Shown here in pieces: positions 25,002 through 34,439 of a stretch of 64,000 nt of DNA. The notes under the pieces are model-generated. The model saw only the letters and a list, made by a program, of their open reading frames with translations. It made no database searches and was not told the origin of the DNA. The stretch's first letter is position 1; every line of letters starts with the position of its first letter. The stretch spans positions 1-64,000 of the forward strand of contig QJZC01000037.1 in assembly GCA_003247575.1 (NCBI GenBank), in the 5' to 3' direction. This DNA is from Pseudomonadota bacterium (GTDB taxonomy: Bacteria; Myxococcota_A; UBA9160; SZUA-336). The translations under genes and the position numbers were made by a program.

Positions 25002-25622
25002 ATGCCCCGAGTGCCCACATCCTCCGTCCCAAGGCAAGACGACGAGTCGCAATCCCCGCGCAAGCAGGCGGAGCCGACCGAATCCGAGACGTCAGCGGAG
25101 GTGGTCGCTTCGCGAACCGAAGCCTCCGCGCAGCAGCCCGAGGGGCGTGCCGCCGATGGGAGTGCGGCGCCGGATCTGGGGGCGGGCTCGCGCGTGTCGG
25201 CGCGCCTCGCTGCCTCGGTGCGTGCCGTTGCGGTCGTGGCCCGGCACTTTGAGCGCGAAGCGCTCGAGGCGGGTCTGAGCCTACCGCAGTATCGCTTGCT
25301 GCTGTTCGTTCGCCGGGGGCCCCAGCGGGCGGCGGAACTGGCTGCGCGTGCCGCGGTGCGGCGGCCGACCCTGACTGCGCTCGTCGATGGTCTGGAGAAA
25401 GAGGAGCTGTTGGCGCGTCGTGCGGTCGAGGGCGATCGGCGAGGGATCCGGCTCGAGCTCACGAGCAAGGGGCTCGAGACCTTGGATCGGGCGGAAGCCC
25501 AGCTCGCGGGCTTTCTCGAAGAGATCATCGGGGATACCGATGCCGATGCGATCCTCGACGGCCTGAGTGCGCTGGCGCGTGCCGTCGAGCGTTTCTACGC
25601 GAGCGGCGGCGGACAGAACTAG
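25002..25622 (+). CDS. MarR-family transcriptional regulator with disordered N-terminal extension
   Basis: A 206-residue protein. Residues about 65-200 form the winged-helix MarR fold: LPQYRLLLFVRRGPQRAAELAARAAV with recognition helix RRPTLTALVDGLEKEELLARR, and wing VEGDRRGIRLELTSKG. Residues 1-60 are Ser/Glu/Pro-rich and probably unstructured, longer than usual for MarR. Flanking genes are folP (divergent) and threonine ammonia-lyase (convergent), so a target cannot be deduced. MarR proteins usually autoregulate and respond to small phenolic or metabolite ligands. Confidence 0.82.
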   Translation: MPRVPTSSVPRQDDESQSPRKQAEPTESETSAEVVASRTEASAQQPEGRAADGSAAPDLGAGSRVSARLAASVRAVAVVARHFEREALEAGLSLPQYRLLLFVRRGPQRAAELAARAAVRRPTLTALVDGLEKEELLARRAVEGDRRGIRLELTSKGLETLDRAEAQLAGFLEEIIGDTDADAILDGLSALARAVERFYASGGGQN

Positions 25623-25625
25623 CCC

Positions 25626-26849
25626 TCACGGGCGCAATCCTTCGGCGTCCAGCCACTGCGCGGTGTACCCCGCCTGATCCAGCCGGTCACGGATCTCGTT
25701 CATGTGGGCCAGGCCGCGCGTCTGCAGGACGAGCTCTACCTCTGCCGAGCGGAGCGGTGCGACCGTGAACGAGCGTTGGTGATGGACCTCGACGATGTTC
25801 GCATCGACCTCGGCGAGGCATTGGGCGAGCGTGGCCAGCGCGCCGGGCTGATCCTCGAGCTCGAGGCGAAGGCGTGCGAGCCGGCCGGCACGGACGAGGC
25901 TGCGCTGGAGAATCGACGCGAGCACCAAGAGATCGATGTTCCCGCCGCTCACGACCGCGACCACCTTGCGCTCACGGAAGCGCTCGGGAAAGCCCAACAG
26001 AGCAGCGACGCCCGCGGCGCCGGCTCCTTCGGCGACTGTCTTCTCGATCTCGAGCAGTAGCCCTACCGCTTCTTCCAGCATCTGCTCCTCGACGTAGAGC
26101 ACATCGTTGATGTGGGTCGGGAGGATCGAGCGCGCGATCTGGCCGGGTGCCTTGACGGCGATGCCATCGGCGATCGTGGAGCCGCCGCGAACCGGCGGGC
26201 CCCCTCGAAGGATGGCGCGCACCGTGTCGTAGCGCGCGGCTTGCACGCCTACGACCTCGATCTCTGGCCGGAGAGCCTTGGCAGCGATCGCACAGCCCGA
26301 GATCAGGCCGCCGCCGCCGATCGGAACCACCAGGATCTCGGCATCGGGCACGTCCTCGAGGATCTCCAGGGCTACGCTCCCCTGGCCGCACACGACCTCC
26401 GGGTCGTCGTAAGGATGGACGCGCACCAACCCGCGTTCGGATTGGATCTGGTCGGCCTGGAGTGCTGCGCTCTCGAGGTCTCGGCCGGTCAGGACGATCT
26501 CGGCCCCGAAGGCGCGGGTGTTCTCGACCTTCACGTTCGGGGTCGTCCGCGGCATGACGATCGTGGCTGGGATCCCGAGCGCGCGCGCGTGGTACGCCAC
26601 CGCCTGCGCGTGGTTGCCCGCCGATACGGCGATCACGCCGCGGCGCCGCTCCTCCTCGGAGAGCGAGAGCAGCTTGTTGAGAGCCCCGCGTTCCTTGAAC
26701 GATGCGGTGAACTGCAGGTTCTCGAACTTGAGGTAGAGGGTGGCGCCGAGCCGCTCCGACAGTGTGCGCGAGCGTTTGCAGGGGGTGCGAACGAGGCTCG
26801 TGGAGATTCTGGCGGCGGCCTGTTGGATGTCTTCTAAGCCGGGTTTCAC
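25626..26849 (-). CDS. ilvA: Threonine ammonia-lyase with C-terminal ACT-like domain
   Basis: A 407-residue PLP enzyme converting threonine to 2-oxobutyrate and ammonia. The PLP lysine lies in ASFKERGA (Lys52), the phosphate-binding loop is PIGGGGLISG, and SGGNID closes the catalytic domain. The last 80 or so residues (ARLRLELEDQPGALATL onward) are a single ACT-like regulatory domain, as in short IlvA/TdcB forms of about 400 residues. The GTG at 26849 is chosen because homology begins there. The open frame continues to 27347 only as low-complexity antisense of imuA. It converges on the marR-type gene with four bases between stops. Confidence 0.88.
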   Translation of the reverse strand: MKPGLEDIQQAAARISTSLVRTPCKRSRTLSERLGATLYLKFENLQFTASFKERGALNKLLSLSEEERRRGVIAVSAGNHAQAVAYHARALGIPATIVMPRTTPNVKVENTRAFGAEIVLTGRDLESAALQADQIQSERGLVRVHPYDDPEVVCGQGSVALEILEDVPDAEILVVPIGGGGLISGCAIAAKALRPEIEVVGVQAARYDTVRAILRGGPPVRGGSTIADGIAVKAPGQIARSILPTHINDVLYVEEQMLEEAVGLLLEIEKTVAEGAGAAGVAALLGFPERFRERKVVAVVSGGNIDLLVLASILQRSLVRAGRLARLRLELEDQPGALATLAQCLAEVDANIVEVHHQRSFTVAPLRSAEVELVLQTRGLAHMNEIRDRLDQAGYTAQWLDAEGLRP

Positions 26850-27012
26850 GCGCCGCTCAATGTGCCAGAACTCCCGGCGGCTGTCGGGTGAGGGGGCCCC
26901 TCGGTGCGAGGGGCGCGGCGCTGGCGGCGGCCTGGGGCGTCCGTGTCCGTGAGCGAGCAGGGGCGAAAGTCGCCTGTTTGACGATGGCGAATAAAATGCG
27001 AAAATCGAATCC

Positions 27013-27942
27013 ATGGCCCGCTCGCGCAGCCCTTCGCACGCCTCGTCTTCATCCGCGTCTTCGTCTTCATCCGCGTCTTCGCCTTCGTCCGGGTCCTCCC
27101 GTCGAGCCGAGCTCCAGGGAATGCTGCAGCAGATCGGACTCGCTGGGCGGGTGCACATGGTGGCCGAAGGGGCCGAAGTGGCCGAAGTGGCCGAAGTGGC
27201 GGAAGGGGCGGTCTCGGCGCCCCAGGCGCAGGTATTGGAGCAGCCCCCCGAGCCGCGCCTCCGTTCCCGAGGCTCGCTGGAAGAGCTCGACCGCCTGCTG
27301 GCCCATGCGCTGCTGGCCCATGCGGAAAGGGCAGGGAGCAGGGGCATTGGAGCGATCCGGGGGATCAGAATACAGGACGCTCGAGGTCAGCTGATCGAGA
27401 TCGGAGGAGCCCCTTCTTCCGGACGTACGGCGCTGGCACAGCGCATGAGTGCACAGGTGACTGCGCGCGGTGAGCTCGTGGGCTGGGTCGATACGGCGAA
27501 TGCGCTCGATCCGCGTTCATTGGCGCGCGCTGGAGCGAATGTGCAGCGGGTGCTGTGGGTGCGCTCGGATCAGTTCAAGCAGGCCCTGCGCGCCGTCGAG
27601 CTGTTGCAAAAGGCGGGCTTTGCGCTCGTCGTCCTGGATCTCGGAGGGATCGAGCCGCGTCTGCTGCAACGTCTCGGTCAGGCGCCCTGGGCTCGCTTCC
27701 AGCGCATGGCGCGTACGCGTGGGGCTTCGGTGCTGGTGCTGAGTCGCGACCTGCATCCACTGGGACAGTGCTGGAGCGGCGCATGCGCGGCGTTGGGATT
27801 GGTGCTGCAGAAGCAGCGTGCGTGCTTCGACGCGGGTCTCTTCGAAGGCTTCGAGACCCGGGCGCGCGTCGTGCGGCAGCGGGGAGGTGGCGATGGCGAC
27901 GCCTTTGCGTTGCAGCTCAGGCAGCGCCTCCAGAAGCACTGA
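27013..27942 (+). CDS. imuA: ImuA-like RecA-fold protein of the mutagenesis cassette
   Basis: A 309-residue RecA-like protein. The core (about 130-300) has IEIGGAPSSGRTALAQRM (degenerate Walker A), LVGWVDTANALDPRSLARAGAN and ALVVLDLGGIEP (Walker B-like), all typical of ImuA, which works with ImuB and DnaE2 in SOS translesion synthesis. Fifteen bases separate it from imuB. Residues 1-30 are almost pure Ser/Ala and residues about 50-64 repeat VAE. Both are encoded by DNA tandem repeats, so the N-terminal 90 residues look like an unstable linker. I cannot point to a LexA box upstream. Confidence 0.8.
   Translation: MARSRSPSHASSSSASSSSSASSPSSGSSRRAELQGMLQQIGLAGRVHMVAEGAEVAEVAEVAEGAVSAPQAQVLEQPPEPRLRSRGSLEELDRLLAHALLAHAERAGSRGIGAIRGIRIQDARGQLIEIGGAPSSGRTALAQRMSAQVTARGELVGWVDTANALDPRSLARAGANVQRVLWVRSDQFKQALRAVELLQKAGFALVVLDLGGIEPRLLQRLGQAPWARFQRMARTRGASVLVLSRDLHPLGQCWSGACAALGLVLQKQRACFDAGLFEGFETRARVVRQRGGGDGDAFALQLRQRLQKH
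27046..27099. repeat. 18-bp tandem repeat inside imuA
   Basis: The unit TCTTCATCCGCGTCTTCG occurs exactly at 27046-27063 and 27064-27081, with a degenerate third copy at 27082-27099. It encodes the Ser-rich N-terminus of ImuA in frame, so copy-number change would alter protein length without a frameshift. Confidence 0.85.
27161..27205. repeat. 9-bp tandem repeat inside imuA
   Basis: Five copies of TGGCCGAAG or close variants start at 27161, 27170, 27179, 27188 and 27197. They encode the VAE/GAE tripeptide repeat of ImuA, and length change again preserves the frame. Confidence 0.85.
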
Positions 27943-27957
27943 AGGCAATGCGACACC

Positions 27958-29409
27958 GTGCAGGTGGCCTGTCTGCTGATTTTCGACCCCCCCGTGGCTG
28001 CGGTGCTGCGCGTCGAGCCCGAGCTGCGCGGGCGCCCCCTGGGCATCGTCGATGGCACCAGCATCGTCGCGGGGTGGCTCCGGGGTTCGACCCTCGCACA
28101 AGCCCTGACGGTCGAGCCCGAGCTCGCAGTGCGCCCTCTGTCGCTCGAAGCGGTCGAGTCGGCCCACGCAGCCCTGTTCGACGTGGCGCTCTCGGTTTCG
28201 CCGCGCGTCCACGATGCCGGGCTCGGGCGGGTGTTCATCGACTTGGCAGGCACGGAGAGCCTGTTCCCTACAGGGCGCAGCGTGCGGACTGCGCTCGAGG
28301 CGCGCCTGGCCAAGGTGGGGCTCGCGGGTACGCGCATCGGGCTCGGGCCTACGCGCACGGTCGCACTGTTGGCTGCGCGTCACCGAGGCGGGGGGCACGA
28401 GATCGCGCGAGGGCAAGTCGCAGACTTTCTGGCTCCCTTGCCTCTCGATCTGTTGGAGCCGCCGGATGAGCTCGAAGATCGGCTCTCACGCTGGGGGATC
28501 CATACGCTCGGTCAGCTCGCGCAGCTACCACGCGCTGCCCTCGGAGCCAGGCTCGGAGCTCCCGGCACCCAGCTGGCGCGCCTGGCCCGAGGAGAGGATC
28601 TGACGCCCTTCGAGCCGGCATCTCCCCGCATGCGTCACGAGGAGAGTGCGAGCTTCGAGCCGGCGCTCGGACAGCTCGAGCCACTCGCCTTCGCATTGCG
28701 CACGGTCCTGGATGCCCTGTGTCAGCGTCTTTCTGTGCGCGGATTGGCCGTGCACGAGCTCTGGGTCGAGCTGGAGCTCGAAGATCGCCGCACGTACGCC
28801 CGTCGGATCGCCGTTGGTGCACCGACTCTAGAGGTCTCGGTGCTGACCACCCTGGTCCGGCTGGTGCTCGAGCAAGCTCCGCCGGATGCGCCCGTGGAGC
28901 GGCTGCGGGTCGTCGCCTCACCGGGACGGGTCGAGCCCGCGCAGCTCGACCTGTTCGCTCCACCGCTGCCTGCGCCCGCAGAGCTGGCCGTGACGGTGGC
29001 GAGACTCGAAGCGCTTTGTGGCCCCGAGAACGTGGGGGCACCCCTGGTCGAGGATTCCCATCGACCGGAAGCCGTGCGAATGGTTCCGTTTGGAACTCGA
29101 CGTTCGCCGCTGTCTTCCGAGCCACGCCAACCCCCGGAGGGCGCCTTGCTCGCCCTGCGCGCGCTGCGCCCTCCATGGCGGGTGCGCGTGAACGAGGTCG
29201 AGGGCATCCCGCGCAAGGTCGAGCTTCCCCGTACCCGCGAGCTGCGAGTCGCTCAGCATGCCGGCCCATGGCGTTTGTTCGGAGAGTGGTGGGGCGATCG
29301 CTGCTTTGCGCGCGACTACTTCGACGTCGAGCTCGCAGATGGCGGGCTCTATCGCCTGTACCACAACCTCGAAGGGGATACGTGGTTCGTCGATGGGATC
29401 TACGATTGA
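27958..29409 (+). CDS. imuB: ImuB-like Y-family polymerase homologue
   Basis: A 483-residue DinB/UmuC-fold protein. The palm/finger region includes ACLLIFDPPVAAVL, GRPLGIVDGT and GRVFIDLAGTESLF, followed by helix-hairpin-helix-like LSRWGIHTLGQLAQLPRAALGARLG and a C-terminal region with QLDLF, recalling beta-clamp-binding peptides. The paired acidic residues of active Y-family polymerases are not both present, which agrees with the accepted non-catalytic adaptor role of ImuB. GTG at 27958 is the start. The usual third partner dnaE2 does not follow; the next gene is convergent. It may lie elsewhere. Confidence 0.85.
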   Translation: MQVACLLIFDPPVAAVLRVEPELRGRPLGIVDGTSIVAGWLRGSTLAQALTVEPELAVRPLSLEAVESAHAALFDVALSVSPRVHDAGLGRVFIDLAGTESLFPTGRSVRTALEARLAKVGLAGTRIGLGPTRTVALLAARHRGGGHEIARGQVADFLAPLPLDLLEPPDELEDRLSRWGIHTLGQLAQLPRAALGARLGAPGTQLARLARGEDLTPFEPASPRMRHEESASFEPALGQLEPLAFALRTVLDALCQRLSVRGLAVHELWVELELEDRRTYARRIAVGAPTLEVSVLTTLVRLVLEQAPPDAPVERLRVVASPGRVEPAQLDLFAPPLPAPAELAVTVARLEALCGPENVGAPLVEDSHRPEAVRMVPFGTRRSPLSSEPRQPPEGALLALRALRPPWRVRVNEVEGIPRKVELPRTRELRVAQHAGPWRLFGEWWGDRCFARDYFDVELADGGLYRLYHNLEGDTWFVDGIYD

Positions 29410-29452
29410 AGGGCCCGTCCGCCGTGCGCCCGCAGCCCCGAAAGCGTGCTTT

Positions 29453-30223
29453 CTAGCCCTTCGGGGGCATGCGCAGTGCGCCGTCCAGGCGAATGGTCTC
29501 CCCGTTGAGCATGGGATTCTCGACGATCGAGCGCGCCAGCAGGGCGTACTCGTTCGGCTGGCCCAGCCGCTTCGGAAACGGAACATTCGCGGACAGAGCA
29601 CTGCGCGCAGGCTCTGGCAATCCCGCGAGTAGGGGCGTATCGAAGAGGCCCGGTGCGATCGTCACACACCGAATGCCCAGACTGGCGAGATCGCGGGCGA
29701 CAGGGAGCGTCATGCCGACCACGGCTCCCTTGGTCGCTGCATAGGCCACCTGGCCGATCTGGCCGTCGAACGCCGCGACCGAGGCGGTGTTGACGAGCAC
29801 GCCGCGCTCGCCGGTCGGCAGCGGGTCCAGTCCAGACATGCGCTCGGCCGCGAGGCGGATCACGTTGAACGTCCCGATCACGTTCACGTCGACCAGCTTT
29901 CGGAACGGGCCGAGCGGGTGGGCGCCATCGCGCGTGAGAGTGCGCTGCGCCCAGCCGATCCCGGCACAGCTGATCGCGATGCGAATGCCCCCGAATGCTG
30001 AGTCGGCTCGCGCCAGCGCCTTGGCGACCTGTTCCTCGTCCGTGACGTCGCACGCGCAGAACAGTGCCTTCTCGCCCAGCTCGGCGGCGAGCTTCTCCCC
30101 GTCCGAACGTGGCAGGTCGAGCAGCGCCACGTGTCCTCCAGCGCGCAGAAGCTCCCGCGCCGTGGCGGCTCCGAGTCCAGAAGCGCCTCCAGTAACCACA
30201 CAGCCCAAGCCTTGGATCTGCAC
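29453..30223 (-). CDS. Short-chain dehydrogenase, 3-hydroxyacyl-CoA dehydrogenase type II-like
   Basis: A 256-residue classical SDR. The NAD-binding TGGASGLG is near residues 11-18, CDVTDEEQ contacts the adenine, and the catalytic Ser, Tyr and Lys lie in [35 protein letters not shown] and [13 protein letters not shown] resemble the HSD17B10/FadB2-type 3-hydroxyacyl-CoA dehydrogenases. These oxidise 3-hydroxyacyl-CoA or 2-methyl-3-hydroxybutyryl-CoA with NAD. It lies 24 bases after speA on the same strand but has no clear functional tie to it. Confidence 0.82.
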   Translation of the reverse strand: MQIQGLGCVVTGGASGLGAATARELLRAGGHVALLDLPRSDGEKLAAELGEKALFCACDVTDEEQVAKALARADSAFGGIRIAISCAGIGWAQRTLTRDGAHPLGPFRKLVDVNVIGTFNVIRLAAERMSGLDPLPTGERGVLVNTASVAAFDGQIGQVAYAATKGAVVGMTLPVARDLASLGIRCVTIAPGLFDTPLLAGLPEPARSALSANVPFPKRLGQPNEYALLARSIVENPMLNGETIRLDGALRMPPKG

Positions 30224-30247
30224 CTTTCGACTCCTTTTCTTCGCGCC

Positions 30248-32182
30248 CTAGTCGTCGGCCTCGAGGTAGGTGTAGTGCGACAAGCCCTGTTCGTAGCGTC
30301 TGCGCAGTCTAGCGGATTCGTTCAGGCTGATGTCGCCGCGGCGAAGCGCCTCTTCGATCGCGACGCGGATGCGCTCTGCCAAGCCGCGGCGGTCGTACTG
30401 TACGTACGACAGGACCTCTTCCATGGTGTCTCCCTCGACCACGTGCTGGATGTCGTACTCCCCGGAGTCGCGTACGCGCACGTGCACGACATCGGTGTCG
30501 CCGAACAGGTTGTGCAGCTCGCCCAGGGTCTCCTGGTAGGCACCGACCAGGAACACGCCGATGTAGTACGGGTGGCCGTTGGGTTCGTGCAGGTCCAGAA
30601 TGCGCTGGACATCGTGCAGGTCGATGAACTTGTCGAGGCGTCCATCCGAATCGCAGGTCAGGTCGACGAAGGTGCCCCGCCGCGTCGGACGTTCGGCCAG
30701 ACGATGAATGGGCATGATCGGAAACAGCTGGTCGAGTGCCCAGGAGTCGGGAAGAGACTGAAAGACGGAGAAGTTCCCGTAGTAGGTGTCGGCCAGCAGT
30801 CGCTCGAGCCCGCGCAGATCTTCGGGAATGTACTCGAGCCCGCGAATCACGTCGTGGATGCGGTTGCAGCAATTCCAGTAGAGCTCCTCGATCTGTGCGC
30901 GCTCCCGCAGGTCTACGTAACCCAAGGAGAAGAGGCTCTGTCCCTCTTCCTTGAGCTGAAGGGCGTCGTGATAGCACTCGAGCGCGGTGCGCGGAGAGAC
31001 GTGCGTAAAGGTCTCGTAGAGCTCTTGCAGAATGCGGTGCGAGTCTTCTTCCGGCTCACTCGGCTGTGACAGCCGCGAGACCTCGTCTACACCGAGCACG
31101 TCGAAGACCAGCACCGATCCTGCCGAGACCAGTGCGCGTCCGGCTTCGGTCACGATGTCCGGATGCGCGACCTCGTTCTCGTCGCAGGCTTCCATGATCG
31201 CTGCGACGACGTCCATGGCGTATTCGCGCGACGTGTAGTTCATCGAAGACTGGAAGTTGGTGCGCGAGCCGTCGTAGTCCACCGCCAGACCACCGCCCAC
31301 GTCGATCAGCTTGGGTTGTGCGCCGAGGGCGTGAAGGCCGACGAAGATTCGGCTCGCCTCGCGTAGCGCATCCTTGTGTGCGCGGATTGCCGTGATCTGA
31401 GAGCCGATGTGGAAGTGCAGCATCTCGAGGCACTCGACCATGTCTTCGGCTTGTAGCCGCCGTACGGTCTCGACGATCTCGGACGCGCTGAGACCGAACT
31501 TGGCTCGGTCCCCACTCGACTCGACCCACTTCCCTTCGCCGCGCGCCGCGAGGCGTGCCCGCACACCGATGTGTGGCTTGATACCCAGTTCGCGCGAGAC
31601 CTTGATCAGCACGTCGAGCTCCGTCGGTCGGTCGAGCACGATGATCGTGTGGCGTCCCAGCTTCTGAGAGAGGAGCGCCATCTCGAAGTACGCTCGATCC
31701 TTGTAACCGTTGCAGACGATCAGCGCGTCGGGCGTGTCGAGCAAGCCCAGTGCGATCATCAGCTCCGCCTTGCTGCCCGCCTCGAGTCCGAGCTTGAACG
31801 GGGCGCCGATCTCGACCAGATCCTCCACCACCTGACGTTGTTGGTTGACCTTGATCGGGTAGACGCCGCGGTAGCGTCCCGTGTAGTCGTATTCTTGGAA
31901 GGCCCGCTCGAAGTCGCCCGCCAGTGCGCGCACTCGACTGGCGAGGATGTCGGTGAAGCGTACCAGGAGGGGCGTGTGCAGCCCTCGGTTGCGAATCTGT
32001 TGGACGAGATCGAGCAGGTCTACCGCCGCCGCTCTCGATCCCTCGGGGTGGACCTGCACGTTGCCGCTCTTCGAGACGGAGAAGTACTCGCCGCCCCAGC
32101 GCTCGATGCCGTAGAGCTTGGCGCTGGCTTCGCGAGTCCAGGCGCATTCGGTTTCGGTCGGATTCGGGTCGTTCGTGGTCAT
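30248..32182 (-). CDS. speA: Biosynthetic arginine decarboxylase
   Basis: A 644-residue fold-type III PLP decarboxylase making agmatine from arginine, the first step to putrescine. It shows the N-terminal GGEYFSVSKSGNVQVHP, PLP lysine in YPIKVNQQR (Lys111), the glycine-rich phosphate loop VGGGLAVDYDGS and the second-subunit active-site region with CDSDG. Length matches SpeA (about 630-660). ATG at 32182 has AGGAC upstream. The leader contains an 8-bp inverted repeat (32222-32245). No agmatinase or agmatine deiminase gene is visible in the window. Confidence 0.93.
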   Translation of the reverse strand: MTTNDPNPTETECAWTREASAKLYGIERWGGEYFSVSKSGNVQVHPEGSRAAAVDLLDLVQQIRNRGLHTPLLVRFTDILASRVRALAGDFERAFQEYDYTGRYRGVYPIKVNQQRQVVEDLVEIGAPFKLGLEAGSKAELMIALGLLDTPDALIVCNGYKDRAYFEMALLSQKLGRHTIIVLDRPTELDVLIKVSRELGIKPHIGVRARLAARGEGKWVESSGDRAKFGLSASEIVETVRRLQAEDMVECLEMLHFHIGSQITAIRAHKDALREASRIFVGLHALGAQPKLIDVGGGLAVDYDGSRTNFQSSMNYTSREYAMDVVAAIMEACDENEVAHPDIVTEAGRALVSAGSVLVFDVLGVDEVSRLSQPSEPEEDSHRILQELYETFTHVSPRTALECYHDALQLKEEGQSLFSLGYVDLRERAQIEELYWNCCNRIHDVIRGLEYIPEDLRGLERLLADTYYGNFSVFQSLPDSWALDQLFPIMPIHRLAERPTRRGTFVDLTCDSDGRLDKFIDLHDVQRILDLHEPNGHPYYIGVFLVGAYQETLGELHNLFGDTDVVHVRVRDSGEYDIQHVVEGDTMEEVLSYVQYDRRGLAERIRVAIEEALRRGDISLNESARLRRRYEQGLSHYTYLEADD

Positions 32183-32221
32183 CGTCGTCCTGCGTTCGCC
32201 ATTGGGGCCGCGGCGGTCGGG

Positions 32222-32245
32222 CTCGAGCTGCTCACGGAGCTCGAG
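32222..32245 (-). promoter_or_regulatory. Hairpin in the speA leader
   Basis: CTCGAGCT at 32222-32229 and AGCTCGAG at 32238-32245 form a perfect 8-bp inverted repeat with an 8-base loop, ending 40 bases before the speA start. A tandem GGGACCC motif lies next to it. It could be an RNA hairpin or an operator. There is no T tract, so a terminator is unlikely. Confidence 0.3.
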
Positions 32246-32473
32246 AGGGACCCATTGGGACCCGAGCCGCTTCGACCAAGTTGGGGTGGGCCGGATGCCG
32301 GAGACATCCGGTGCACTCGATCCGGTGCACTCGGTCTCGATCCGAGCAGACGTCTACGCCGACGTCACCCGGTCCGCTATGAACGCTGCAGCGGCGGAAG
32401 CCTCTTTGGTCTTGCGGCAGCGCGCGAATCTTAGCAAGCACCAGAGCCCCATGCCCCGCCCGAGAAGAGCGCA

Positions 32474-32857
32474 TCATGCCGGTTCCGCCTCCTGCTCGAC
32501 GAGCTTGATGAATTCGCCACAGTCAGGGCAGGGCGCCGTCCAGGGAAAGCGCGTCTTTGCATTCGGAGACAGCGACACGGGCTTGTCACACGCTGGACAC
32601 GACCCCTCGATCGACACCAGGAGAGACTCCTGCTTCAGCCGCGACACGCCGAGCACGACCGCGACGACCAGGAAGCTCGGTACCGCTACGAAGTGCACCA
32701 CGGGGACGAATGCGGTCACCAATGCACCGGCCAGCATCTTGCCGGCGCTGCCCAGCCCGCGCCGCCAGCGCGCCGCCCGATCGAACTCGAGCCTGCGGGC
32801 CGTGAAGGGGCGGGCCGGCTTGTTGTAGCAGCTGGCGGTCAGGGGTACTTCCTGCAT
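32474..32857 (-). CDS. Small membrane protein with zinc-ribbon-like tail
   Basis: A 127-residue protein of unknown function. A basic N-terminus (KPARPFTARRLEFDRAARWRR) is followed by a hydrophobic region at about 40-70 (ALVTAFVPVVHFVAVPSFLVVAVVLGV), probably one long or two short membrane helices. The soluble tail carries two cysteine pairs, CPAC and CPDC, about 20 residues apart, typical of a zinc ribbon. It lies upstream of speA on the same strand but 291 bases away. I do not recognise a named family. Confidence 0.6.
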   Translation of the reverse strand: MQEVPLTASCYNKPARPFTARRLEFDRAARWRRGLGSAGKMLAGALVTAFVPVVHFVAVPSFLVVAVVLGVSRLKQESLLVSIEGSCPACDKPVSLSPNAKTRFPWTAPCPDCGEFIKLVEQEAEPA

Positions 32858-33167
32858 CGGATCTCCTCGGGCTCGCGTGGTGCCGCCCCGAGCGCACGCG
32901 TCGCCGCGAGGCGCGCCTGCGAACTTTCGAGGACACGCGGGTCGCGTGCAAGCGTGTAGTGCTCCGAGGCGGTGCGAGCGGGTCTGCGGGGCCCCGCGAG
33001 CCGCACCTTCGTGCCTTCCTGCCTTTCGTGTCTTCCAAGCAGGCCCCCGCCCCCGCGGGTTGCAGGTCGGGTAGAATCCCGTTCGGGGTGCCGCGACGCA
33101 GCGACTTCGCGGTGGGGCCCCGCGGGCGGATCAACATGGCAAACACCGGCAGCTGGGGACGAGGTCG
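32858..33167. other. Divergent intergenic region
   Basis: 310 bases between the small zinc-ribbon membrane protein gene (leftward) and the FAD oxidoreductase gene (rightward). No gene, repeat array or clear hairpin was recognised. Promoters for both genes are expected. Confidence 0.5.
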
Positions 33168-34439
33168 ATGGAAGAATACGCAATTGCAGTAATTGGTGGA
33201 GCGACGGCGGGCGCTGAAGCAGCGGGGATCTTCTCCGAGCGCGGAATCCTGACCGCGGTCTTCGAGCAGAATGCGCGACCCTACGGAAAGGTCGAGGACG
33301 GGCTGCCGCGTTGGCACGTCGCCCTGCGGCAGAAGGAGTACCGCGCGATCGATGGCAAGCTCACGTCCGAACATGTCGAGTTCGTTCCGTGCACGCGCAT
33401 CGGAGACGAGGTGACGTTCGAGGAATTGATCGGCGATTGGGGCTTCCACGCCGTCGTGCTCGCCAACGGGGCGTGGCGCGACCGCGAACTGCCGATCGAA
33501 GGGGCGGACGCCTACGTGGGCAAGGGGCTCGTCTACCAGAATCCGTTCATCTATTGGTTCAACCACTACAACGAGGCGTCCTACGACGGTGAGCAGTTCG
33601 AGATCCTCGATGGATCCGCCGTCATCGGAGGTGGCCTGGCCTCGATCGACGTGGTGAAGGTGCTCCAGCTGGAACTCACGGTGCGGGCACTGCGTGAGCG
33701 GGGCATCGAACAGGATCTGACCGAGATGGAGGTCGCGGGCATCCCCAAGGCCCTGGAGAAGCACGGTGTCGCCTGGGACGACCTCGGCATCGGTGGCTGC
33801 ACCCTCTACTATCGGCGGCGGGAGGAAGACATGCCCTTGGTCGAGCTGCCCGAGGATGCGAACGACAAGGTGCGCGAGCGCATTGCCAAGTCGCGTGCGC
33901 GCGTGCTCGAGAAGGCGGTCTCGAAGTATCTGTTCCGCGTCTGTCCGCTGCATGCTCCCAAGGAGCTGATCGTCGAAGGCGATCGGCTCGTCGGGATTCG
34001 CTTCGCGCGCACGGAGATGATGGATGGCAAGCTCCGCACGACCGATCAGGTCGAGGACGTGCGGGCGCCGCAGTTCATCAGCTCCATCGGGAGCATTCCT
34101 GCGCCGCTTCCCGGCGTCGCGATGCGTGGCGAGCTCTACGCATGGGACGACTGGGACCTCGGGCGCATGCGAGACTATCCGACGCTCTTTGGTGTCGGAA
34201 ACGTCGTCACCGGAAAGGGGAACATCGTCGCCTCGCGAAAGCATGCCAAGTCCGTCGCCAACTATATGACCGAGTCGTACATCCACACGGCTGAGCAGGT
34301 GAAGCGACTCGAGCCGCTCAGTCAGGAAGCGGCCACCCGCCTGCGGCAGCGCGTGCGCGATCGTCAGAAGGCGGTCGGCTACGAGTCCACCAGCTATGCG
34401 GGCTGGATCGACGCGCACACGCCCCCCGATCGGGTGTGA
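33168..34439 (+). CDS. FAD/NAD(P)-binding oxidoreductase
   Basis: A 423-residue two-dinucleotide-binding flavoprotein. The FAD loop [16 protein letters not shown] is at residues about 7-22, with Ala in place of the second Gly. A second nucleotide loop, [15 protein letters not shown], is near residue 155. It resembles ferredoxin-NADP reductase or glutamate-synthase-beta-like proteins more than disulfide reductases, and no CXXC redox pair is seen. Conserved [19 protein letters not shown] closes the FAD domain. The electron partner is unknown. The next gene starts in its stop codon (GTGA), so the two are translationally coupled. Confidence 0.75.
   Translation: MEEYAIAVIGGATAGAEAAGIFSERGILTAVFEQNARPYGKVEDGLPRWHVALRQKEYRAIDGKLTSEHVEFVPCTRIGDEVTFEELIGDWGFHAVVLANGAWRDRELPIEGADAYVGKGLVYQNPFIYWFNHYNEASYDGEQFEILDGSAVIGGGLASIDVVKVLQLELTVRALRERGIEQDLTEMEVAGIPKALEKHGVAWDDLGIGGCTLYYRRREEDMPLVELPEDANDKVRERIAKSRARVLEKAVSKYLFRVCPLHAPKELIVEGDRLVGIRFARTEMMDGKLRTTDQVEDVRAPQFISSIGSIPAPLPGVAMRGELYAWDDWDLGRMRDYPTLFGVGNVVTGKGNIVASRKHAKSVANYMTESYIHTAEQVKRLEPLSQEAATRLRQRVRDRQKAVGYESTSYAGWIDAHTPPDRV

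Noticed and set aside
26850-27347. Long N-terminal extension of the threonine ammonia-lyase frame
   Set aside because: The extra 166 residues are low-complexity antisense of the imuA repeats. Homology and length fit a start at 26849.
29410-29452. GAAAGCGTGCTTTC palindrome between the imuB and SDR stops as a terminator
   Set aside because: The stem is 6 bp with a 2-base loop and no T tract, too weak for an intrinsic terminator.
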